Assembly (NCBI GenBank): GCA_012656075.1
Contig: JAAKBF010000210.1
Span: 124,001 to 188,000 of the forward strand
DNA length: 64,000 nucleotides
Direction of reading: 5' to 3'
From: Phytophthora hibernalis
Lineage: Eukaryota > Oomycota > Peronosporomycetes > Peronosporales > Peronosporaceae
Below the pieces are notes generated by a model that saw only the letters and a program-made list of their open reading frames with translations, was not told the origin of the DNA and searched no databases. Both the position numbers and the translations under genes were made by a program. Shown one piece after another: positions 56,168-64,000 of the stretch (positions are counted from its first letter, which is position 1; every line of letters starts with the position of its first letter).

Positions 56168-56727
56168 TTAGGCCTCGTCGAAAATTTGCTCGAAAATGTG
56201 GATATCAACACGATTAGCCGGAAGCTGAACACTCTCGTCACAAACAGGAGGCTCTGGCTCGTTGAGATCAGTATCCTCCTGCAGAGCCCTCTCGACGTCG
56301 CCGACGGAGAAGTCCCAGGGGTAAACACTGGAAACTCTGGGTTGCGCGGACGAAAGCACGTGTTGTATGGGTGTAACTCTGGACGAGTCACCCACCACAC
56401 TCGTCAGGGCTCTTGAATGTCTATATCCTTGATCTCGGCAAACCAATCCGAACGAGACGGGAACATTGGCTGGTTAATCAACGAGTACGTGGGAACCATA
56501 GGCTAAAATAGCGCTCAGAATCGAGACTCGGCGAAGGACCTCGAGCTGAGCGAGAACAGACGGCAGTCCGAAGCGCTCCCTCGTAAGACTTCATCAATAT
56601 CCGCAACAGATCGGCTCGACGCATACGTTGAAGAGTGTACACCGCCCACAACTCGTGAATGCCGTCTCGGCAGTGCAGGAGGAGTCGTCCTTATAGCATG
56701 CACTGCTTGCACTTGAAGTACAACCAC
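56168..56727 (-). pseudogene. Antisense ORF remnant of gypsy remnant D
   Basis: About 200 bases after the chromodomain stop and on the opposite strand, as in element B. Frame pieces read HELWAVYTLQRMRRADLLRI (near 56640), like RAAWAEYNKARNLRADRLRQ of the element B antisense ORF, then ILSAILAYGSHVLVD, and a tail VGDVERALQEDTDLNEPEPP to a stop at 56168. Frameshifted and incomplete; the similarity is short. Confidence 0.4.
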
Positions 56728-56880
56728 TTGAAGTGCAGCTGGACGGTGTATATGATGGTAGTCGAGATCTGCTTCACTATAGCTGAACAGAGCTCACTCC
56801 AGCTACAGTGGCTGCGGGTTAGAGGAGCTGATGTAAGATAGTCATCATCACAATTTCATGAGGTTGAAGACGTATTTGGT

Positions 56881-57216
56881 TCACGACGCGTTGATGGAGA
56901 CTACCGAGTTCTCGTTCAGCACGTTGATCCACTTGTCGGGTGTGTAGTAGATAACATGGTCATCGCCCTGCGAATTGGTCAGAGCAAGGGTGCGGTGGCT
57001 GCACGTGGTAACAACCAGAGCACCCAGCACCTTGTCGCCCTGGATGACACGATGAATATGCGCCGGCCCCGCTGCAGCTTGCCCGATGCCACCAGAGCCT
57101 GTCAGCTTGTACAGCTTGACACCGACACGCCCGCCACCTCGTTGGAGAGCAACGACTCGTTGCTGAAGCCGTCGCCTTCGTGAATTAGGCGCGCTACAAA
57201 CAGCACATGGTCGCAC
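56881..57216 (-). pseudogene. C-terminal fragment of an unknown gene
   Basis: A frame ending SVVSINAS. The last 85 residues (KLYKLTGSGGIGQAAAGPAH, HRVIQGDKVLGALVVTTCSH, YYTPDKWINVLN) look like real protein; before that a neighbouring frame fits better, so one frameshift is likely near 57115. No upstream exon is seen beyond 57225. I do not recognise the family. Confidence 0.35.
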
Positions 57217-57489
57217 TTTTTATGCCCCGATGTTCCGAAGTTCGATGCTCCGAAGATTTCACTGTTGTTGGCCCGTACAGTCCTGGCCGACCAAAATTGA
57301 AGGTGCTACATCTCGAAATGTGGCATGTGTTAATATTTTTGGATCAACTATTATGACAGGGACAATATGGGCCATTGCCACCCTTCGTTGTGACAGGCAC
57401 ACCTGCCTAAGCGGTACCGGTTTTGAAGCGGCCAGAGCGTTTCCATTTAAAGAATCTGTCAGTTATAGAAATACCGTATTCCTCCTGTC
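57217..57489. other. Spacer without recognised content
   Basis: No frame or repeat apart from the last 25 bases, which match 44495-44525. Confidence 0.4.
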
Positions 57490-57985
57490 AGAGGCGTCAC
57501 CGAAATAAACACGGACTAAGGGTTTCCAGTAGTGATCAAAAAGCAAAATACACGAACTTAATTTGACATGTACGGTTCTAATACCGGTATCCGTACTGAA
57601 CATGTAGCACGGAATCGACTATTTGCGTAGTGTACACCACAGAGCTGCCCAGGAGTGACCAGACGCCGCGTGCTCGCACAGTTTTCTCGACGTGGAGCCT
57701 TCGGCACACGGTGATCTTTGGTACTGTGCTTCATTAGTATCCTTCCTAGGATGGTGTCAAGTATGAGCTGCGTGTGATAAATATTGACTGACTTTGTGGT
57801 GTGCCGTTTTCTTCACTATTGAAATTCGTATCTAGGCGACCAGGCGCCGCATGCCCGCGCCGTTTTCTCGACGTGGAGCCCTCGACACGCGGTGAGCTTT
57901 AGTGCTGTGCTTCATTAGTATCCTACCTAGGAAGGTGGGCAGTATGAGCGGCGTGCGATGAATATTGACTGACTTTGGGGTGTGC
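57490..57985. repeat. Dispersed repeat R1, copy 2 with partial internal duplication
   Basis: 57490-57799 matches 45409-45720. A further 150 bases (57834-57985) repeat its last half (GACCAGGCGCCGC...TTGACTGACTTTG). Non-coding. Confidence 0.75.
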
Positions 57986-58058
57986 CGTTTGTGCTTCAAC
58001 AGTTAAAGCCTTTAATTTGAACGGGGTTTGCTCTATCGTGGCTACTCTTCACTGCTAC

Positions 58059-59592
58059 TCATGACCGACGAAGACGACAAAAGACGCTGGCTGCGTCATC
58101 GCTTGAGTTTACAGTGCTTGGTGCAACACCCTTGCTGATGCTCATTCGCTGTATGCTGTCGATGATGACTCCGTCGTCTGGAATAGCTGCGTCTCCGCCA
58201 GCAACAACACTATCTCGGGTGTCAGTGAGTAGCACTGCTTTACCGAACCCACTGATATTAACTGAAGGTGTTAATGCGTTCCAGGCGTCTCCAATCCATT
58301 CGATGATGTGTCTTCGCTTTGGCGCTTCAAGCTCGAAGCCAATTGGTGGAGTGCGTCGTCGTTGGCGGCGCGGTACCAAGGCAGCTTCCTGGGCTGCGTC
58401 CGAGTCAATATCGGAGCTGCTCGAGCTATCTTGAGAGCGCATGCACCATTCGTGCACGACAGCGTCTTCGGTAGAACTGCCACTAGTATTCATATACTCA
58501 GGTGCAGCCGTGCCGCGTCGTCGGGTCCGCTCCGGGGATCACACCATGTTCAATCGCTGCTCGCTGCCGCGCCAAAACTAGAAGCGCGTATGCTTGCCGT
58601 TCCTTTGGCCTTCTTAAGCTCAATTAGGTTTTGAAACCCCACAATTTGCTCCCAAAGATTAAGAATCCAGCGCTTCCGCAGGATGTCTTTCATAGGCTTG
58701 TTCCATGCGATATCCGCGGGTTGGCATACGTATGTATAGCGGGGGTACCCTTGACGAGCACAACACTAATCGAATTTGCATATTGAATGACTTCTTCAGT
58801 AGAATGACCGGAGAAGTTGTCCCAGAGCAAAAGGACCGGCTCATCGAGAGACTCTCGATCAGCAAAGTGGAAGCGGAGAAACTCGACTGAGAGGTCCGCT
58901 GTCCACCATGCATTCGCGTTTCCGTAGACCTGACATCCAGTAGATCTTTGTAGTGGCTGTACCTCTTTCCAAATCGTACGTCCGAAGCCATGCTGCTTCG
59001 TCTTGTTTACTGCTTGAATGACTGGTCGCGTGGAGGGCTTGCTCTTGAAAACGAGGAAAGGAGGGCACTTAACGCCAGATGAATCAGCAAGAAGCATTGC
59101 TGTTGCGCGCTCCTTATCTTTGCCTGCGCACTTGACCCACACAGTCCTATCATTCCGAGCGGAGATTGTTCTACAAGGCAAATACTCAAAGTAGACGGCT
59201 ACAAAATACAATTTGGTTAAAATTAGAAACGTCAAAACTAAATTCTGACTGTACGGTACCTGTTTGGTCAGCATTGTAAATCTTAGTTACACCTTTTCAA
59301 CGATTTCCCGTCGGACAGTTGCCGAAAATGCTTGAGCGGCTTCGACTACGTCTTCGGGTGTAGTCTGCCCTTGGCGGGTGCGGGCCCTGACGGAAAGTCG
59401 GTGACGTCTCATGAACTTCTTGCTCCATGAATGGGAAGCGCGGAAGTGGTCCAGCGAAATTGAGGCATCCTGGGCCACCTCCAGCGCATTGACACTCAGC
59501 ATGGACAACGAAACAAGAATCCCATCTCTACGTAGAGCGTTAATCCACTGAACAATTTCCAGCTCGGATTCAGGAGACAACACTGTAGCCAC
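58059..59592 (-). pseudogene. pogo/Tigger-type DDE transposase with an intron
   Basis: From 59592: CENP-B-like DNA-binding part (IVQWINALRRDGILVS, HSWSKKFMRRHRLSVRARTR). Catalytic domain: NADQT with the first Asp, split by an intron at 59199-59259 (donor GTACCG, acceptor TTGTAG); GVKCPPFLVFK; LLLWDNFSGHSTEE with the second Asp near 58820; CQPADIAWNKPMKDILRKRW with the third Asp near 58720 in a shifted frame. A C-terminal part EWIGDAWNALTPSVNISGFG (58245-58310) and an acidic tail end at 58059. Frame changes near 59287, 58735 and 58520. Terminal repeats were not identified. Could be a domesticated gene, but the breaks argue for decay or sequence error. Confidence 0.82.
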
Positions 59593-60085
59593 ACCACGCT
59601 GCCGATGACGGAAGTGAGCGCCTCTTCCTTCCTCACGCTGCGCGTAGATGTAGCCTCGGTTAGCGATCCACTTCCGAACTTGTTTTTAGAGCTCGGAGAC
59701 TAGCTGGGTTTTGCGTACCAAAAATATCAGTGTTTGCAGCAGTGAGATCTTCATCTTTGTCATGCGGATCAATGCACCTTCTTTTAGTGGCATAGGATAC
59801 TGCTTTGCGCAAGTATCGCTTAGCTTGCGCCGCACGCCTTTAATAACAGGTCTTGTCATTCCCCAAAGCTAAAATGAGCTGTACCCGGGTTTCAACTCGC
59901 CGAGACCACTCGAATTTCCCTCCCAGAAAAGTTTGAAAAACTAGTAAATTACCGGTATTTAAGTGACCCTTATGACAAATGTTTTTAACATCTGCAATTT
60001 CTAGATCGCCTATTGGCTGAAAAGAGCTGACGCTTCTGACAGGGGATTACGGTAGCTACATTTGTTATCCTTACCCCTAACAGTA
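59593..60085. other. Spacer upstream of the transposase gene
   Basis: The right part (59600-59830) may contain more of the transposase N-terminus on the minus strand in broken frames; nothing firm. Confidence 0.35.
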
Positions 60086-60089
60086 TTAA

Positions 60090-60678
60090 CACGCATTGCC
60101 TGTAACAACCCGCCATTTTCGGCGGTCCGTCGGTCGGTCGGACATTTTTGCTCAATCCGGTTGGATCGACCAATAGCATTCAATTTAACCACGGGGTATC
60201 GTTGAAAAGGTCTTATTGCGAACTTTTCAGCCAATGACTCTGCAATGTTGCCAAGTTGCTCAAACTTGAAAAATCGCGGAAATCCGCAGGAGGGATGTCA
60301 TGGGGGATATGTTGGGATAACAATCTGAAATAGAATAATTTAGTTGACTTGATTAAAGTATGCCAGCCTCCCAAATAGACTACGGGGAAATCTGCTGCAA
60401 ATCATTCAACTGTTGGCAAAACGACCGACCAAGATCTTGGCATTCAGTTATCAGACGACTTATCTGCAGTGGAAGGAATGCTGTACTGCAAAAAGTCGTT
60501 ACATGTATCTTGCTGTAGAATATTTATGCAAAATTAGCGCTTCATAACGGTTCTGGATGATAATAATTTGGTCGACTTCGATAACTTCGGATCCTAAATG
60601 ATTTGAGATATGTCTAGATTTACACAGGATAACTGTATGGAAGGGGTGAAAAAGGCGGGTTGTTACAAGCAATGCGTG
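60090..60678. mobile_element. 589-bp MITE with 25-bp inverted ends, flanked by TTAA
   Basis: Left end CACGCATTGCCTGTAACAAC and right end complement CACGCATTGCTTGTAACAAC, both followed by CCGCC: 25 bases with one mismatch. TTAA lies directly outside at 60086-60089 and 60679-60682. No coding frame inside. TTAA duplication is the rule for piggyBac-type transposases, though the ends do not start CCC, so assignment is tentative. Confidence 0.75.
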
Positions 60679-60810
60679 TTAAAAATATAAAACACAGACT
60701 CTGCAGCGAGCCTGACAAAGAGTGCAAGTATACACTTTAAACATCTTTTATGCCACCTAGCTTGAGGAAAAGGAGGCCATCAGAAAAATGTTTTTAAGGG
60801 GACAATACCA

Positions 60811-60912
60811 AGTTGGTATTACCAACCTTCTGCCCCTGCTAGAAGCCACACAAACGTCGAAGGTTGGTATTACCAACCTTCTGTCCCTGCTAGCAGCCAC
60901 ACAAACGTCTTG
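60811..60912. repeat. 51-bp tandem duplication carrying a palindrome
   Basis: Two units, each with GGTTGGTATTACCAACC (8-bp arms) followed by TTCTGYCCCTGCTAGMAGCC and ACACAAACGTC. A further palindrome AATACCAAGTTGGTATT overlaps the start. The period is 17 codons, but no gene is apparent. Confidence 0.8.
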
Positions 60913-62118
60913 TATTGTACTTTGAACTAAGTCACTTATCGACAAAATAATAGGTTTCCTTCCGCGTGAGGAAGGCACTCCACGGGTTGTTCCTTCAATT
61001 CAGGAAATTTTATGCATAGTGAAATTCATAGAGTCCGATTTGCTTTGCCAGTGGAACATTCATTTAGAGAGCAACCAGTGAGATATAGGGGCTCATTTAT
61101 GGAGGTGTGACTAGAGTAAATTCGTGTGCGCTGCTTGGTTTAACCAACATGTTTCCAGCTGAAACTAGGTACGTTGTTTAGTCTGGGAGATAGAATATTA
61201 GGGCGTGGCGTTAGCATTGATGAAATTTATTTTCACCCCCGCTATTTATTGGTATCCACGAAAGGCGTACTCGAAGCTCTTGTCGCAGTGCATGGTGTCG
61301 AGTCCACAGTGCATAGGCTCACTTATTCCCTGCGCCGATATTAAATTTGCGCACGCAATCGTACTCAACCTGCGCACACTACACAGAACATGGCTTCATC
61401 TCTCATGTACTCACTCATTAACACTCAACCTACTCGACGGCTCACACAACGTTACACTCAACCGGCCAACACAGAACTTGTCTTCAGCTTCCATGAGCAC
61501 GCTCGTTCACACTCAACAACCCCATCGAGCTCACACACTCTACACTTTAACTCAACGGGCTCACACACCACACTCTACACACTGAATATACCTTGAGTCC
61601 AACAAGCTCACTGGTACACACTCAACAGTGTCGGCTCATAAACTCACTCTAAATTCACTTTGTTGACCACGCAAAATATGTGTTGACCACACTCATGTTG
61701 CATGAACGTTGACCCAGTTGACGTCAAATAATCCTCGTTGGGCTTCCCAATAGCTAGCTTCGCAACCTACTGTATCTACCAGTATAAACGAGAGAGTTTG
61801 TCCTATCGCCCCAGTTGGTTGCCATCGTTCGCTCATGTTTGCAGTTGTGTGTTGACTTGCCCGAGGCTTTTGGCCAGTTGGTTGGGTCTGTTTTGATTTT
61901 TGTATTATCTCCCACTTTTTCCTCAGAAAATGCGGCAGCGAGCTAGCGAGTGAGCCATCTAGATCACTCACTATTAATAGCTTGCTCGCCGCCTTGTCTC
62001 AATCAAGATCACGAGCCTTGGTATTGCTTTTTCCCACTTCACCATCCTTGCATCTCCACCCTCTTTTGATCTTTCCTCCTCTGTCTCTCAACTTCCACCG
62101 TCGTTTCAGCTAGTGCCA
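60913..62118. other. Intergenic, downstream of cyclin gene
   Basis: No gene recognised. Between about 61360 and 61640 the sequence is a degenerate array of CACTCAAC and GCTCACAC words. The rest is unremarkable and includes the cyclin 3' region. Confidence 0.4.
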
Positions 62119-62119
62119 C

Positions 62120-63405
62120 TTATGGGTACTGCATGCGCTGCTCCTGCTGGTTTCCAAAGTTGGGCTCCGCCATGAGCCCCGTTTCGATTCCTTGCCAGCC
62201 GTACTTGAAGTGGTAGACGTGCGGGCCCGGCGTCTCTTCCCCGCCGCAAGTGTGGTAGCTGCCCTTGCACATGCACGCCGGCGGCGGTGCCACCACTGCA
62301 TAGTTGTCGCTCGGAGAGCACGGCGACGGGCACGTTTCAAAGCCGTAGCTCTTTCCGAGCGGCGTGTTCATGCCCGTGGAATAGAAATCCACCAGGTTGT
62401 CCGGGCGCAGGAGGCCGCAGGCGAGGTGGCTCGGCACCACAACCTGCGACTGGATGAACAGCAGCTCCTCCATCGGCACCTTGGCCCAGCGGTCCTTGGC
62501 CTGCGTACTTGCACCCTCCAGGTCGCACACGCCGTAGGCCATGGCGTAGAGCCAGGACTTGCAGTCCCAGAGCACATTGGGGTCGAGTTGCAGGAACTGC
62601 GCCACGAACATGAAGTCCAGAGCCGGGTCCACGAGCAGCAGCGCGGCCCCTGCCAGCACACTGGGCCAGTACTCGATGGCCTGGTAGTCGAGCAGCGCGA
62701 TGTCGACGAGGCGAATGGCGGTCACAAACAGCTCCTTGGTGCCCGACGGGTTGCGCGCCGGGTTGACAAAGTCCCCCATCGTGTCCAGCGGGCGCTGGTC
62801 GGCCGATCCGCCGGCCACCATGAACAGCAGCCAAGCGTAGGGCGTCGTCGGGTGCAGGTTCCACTGCAGCTCCTGGCCATCATCAAAGCGACATAAGAAA
62901 TGAGTCAGCCATCTGTAGACACCAGTCTCTCTCCCTACACTTCTCGCTCCCATATAGCTACCACAGTTTAATAGTTCCCTACCACAACGTAATCCACTTC
63001 GAGTCGCGCGAGATCGTCGGCTGCCAATTGGGTGTCGCCTCTCTCGGCCAGGAAAGCCACGAGGTCGGCGGCCTTGGGCGGGTGCACCTCCTCGATCTTG
63101 GCGGCCATGAAGACGCAGGCCAGGCCCAGCACTCGCAGCTGCCGCTGCACGACGTTCGCGTAGCCACCTTGGTCCTGCGACGCGCGGCGCCTGAGCAGAA
63201 CCTGCGCGTACTGGTGGGCGAAGTGCGCCGTCTGGCGCTGCAGCGCAAAGTGCGTCGACACTTCCACGACCCAGCGCCACGTGAAGCCAAACTGCTCCAG
63301 GGCCGACGCCTGCAGCCCCGCGGGCGGCGGCGGCTTAAGCGCGAGTTGGTGGTACGACATTTCCTTCTGGCGCATGCTCAGCACCGTCATGAGGTCGGGG
63401 TTCAT
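62120..63405 (-). CDS. Cyclin (A/B/E-like fold)
   Basis: Cyclins bind and activate cyclin-dependent kinases. Exon 1 is 63405-62984, intron 62983-62873 (111 bases, donor GTAGGG, acceptor GCCAG), exon 2 62872-62120; about 390 residues. The N-terminal cyclin box shows WRWVVEVSTHFALQRQTAHF, RQLRVLGLACVFMAAKIEEV and HPPKAADLVAF with the Lys and Glu that contact the kinase; the C-terminal box begins LQWNLHPTTPYAWLLFMV and contains SVLAGAALLLVDPAL. An upstream in-frame Met at 63585 would add 60 residues of poor quality, so Met at 63405 (MNPDLMTVLSMRQKEMSYH) is preferred. The C-terminal Cys/Pro-rich tail is not typical. Class A, B, D or E is not decided. Divergent from the gene at 63641. Confidence 0.85.
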
Positions 63406-63640
63406 GGCCGCTGCGGGCTGGTGGCGGGTCTCTCTCTGGGATCTACCGCGCCTGCCTTGACTCCCTTCCTCTGCTTCTTCCGGCCCTTGCTCTTCCCCCG
63501 TCACTTCCACACTCGAAGAGAAAAGAAAAGCCAGAAAAACACTAAGTACGAATTTAGATGCTTCAAATTTCATGTCAAAACACATATTATGTGCGCCACA
63601 CCATTCTTATGGTGAGGTCTCGTATCCTAGGACCACCGAC
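63406..63640. promoter_or_regulatory. Divergent promoter region between cyclin and ALS small subunit genes
   Basis: 235 bases between the two starts. No specific element identified. Confidence 0.35.
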
Positions 63641-64000
63641 ATGATCTTGCAGCAGGCGCGGCGGCTCGCACCCTCCGTCTGCGCCTTCACCTGGAACGGC
63701 TCCCTGCGCTACTGCAGCTCTTCTGTTAAAGGCCTCGCTCCTCCAACCCCAGCGACGAACTCGAAGAACGCATCATCTCAGCGCTGGTGGTCAACCGGCC
63801 AGGTACGTACGGTCCTCCCGTCACACTGATCCCTATACATAACTGCTGCAATGTATTGCAATATCTTGCGCAGGCACACTGGCGCAGATCGCAGACGTGT
63901 TTGGCTACGCGGACCAGAACATCACGGGCCTCTGCGTGCGCTCCACCGTCGTGCCCGAGCTCTCGCGCGTCACCATCTCATGCTTCATGCGCGACCGCGA
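63641..64000 (+). CDS. Acetolactate synthase regulatory (small) subunit, 5' part
   Basis: The small subunit binds valine and controls acetolactate synthase in branched-chain amino acid synthesis. Starts MILQQARRLAPSVCAFTWNG, an Arg-rich, Ser-rich leader without acidic residues, like a mitochondrial or plastid-type presequence. After a single missing base between 63727 and 63745 comes an ACT domain (SDELEERIISALVVNRPGTL, AQIADVFGYADQNITGLCVR, VPELSRVTISCFM). Intron 63803-63873 (71 bases) joins NRP and GTL. The gene runs off the window. Confidence 0.82.

Noticed and set aside
61205..61596. Small protein genes near 61.3-61.6 kb
   Set aside because: Composition follows a degenerate CACTCAAC repeat; no conserved motif.
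62192..62896. Plus-strand 234-residue frame opposite the cyclin
   Set aside because: Rich in His, Arg and Val from codon mirroring; the minus strand has the cyclin boxes and intron signals.

Overview
The window looks like nuclear DNA of an oomycete (Phytophthora or a close relative). It has short introns (61-111 bp, GTRNGT-type donors), stramenopile-like versions of eukaryotic housekeeping genes (phosphomannomutase, SLU7, a SulP transporter with STAS and cyclic-nucleotide domains, cyclin, acetolactate synthase small subunit), and a large load of LTR retrotransposons with LTR ends, binding sites and chromodomains of oomycete type. The species cannot be fixed from the sequence.

Layout. 1-1939: end of a minus-strand Ty3/gypsy element (gag start, primer-binding site, 1.4-kb LTR) inserted in the LTR of the next element. 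1945-6487: a minus-strand LTR element with gag but no pol, whose 3-kb internal region carries a family of covarying hairpins. 6926-15392: host gene island: coiled-coil protein, broken SulP transporter, phosphomannomutase, SLU7. 16100-17359: truncated hAT transposon. 17360-38272: nested and rearranged retroelement block. It holds a chromodomain Ty3/gypsy element (minus strand) with two RNase H domains, a large ORF on the opposite strand between pol and the 3' LTR, an inverted second copy of that ORF plus LTR, and a split second copy of the gag-only element. 38778-43351: a gene with six bromodomains. 45409-54100: a repeat, then a plus-strand gypsy element with a 977-bp 5' LTR, interrupted by a solo LTR of its own family. 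54115-56730: heavily deleted gypsy remnant. 56881-57216: unknown gene fragment. 58059-59592: pogo/Tigger-type transposase. 60090-60678: a MITE flanked by TTAA. 62120-64000: divergent cyclin and acetolactate synthase small subunit genes.

Two themes stand out. First, the gypsy elements share one primer-binding site, two RNase H domains, a C-terminal chromodomain and an antisense ORF with a SUMO-interacting-like motif, an architecture seen in up to three copies here. Second, 13 scored frameshifts in the conserved genes and the Tigger gene have the same polarity (one missing base), often at homopolymers, which points to sequence error rather than gene death. The SulP gene also has in-frame stops and a frame change of the opposite polarity, so it may be truly broken.
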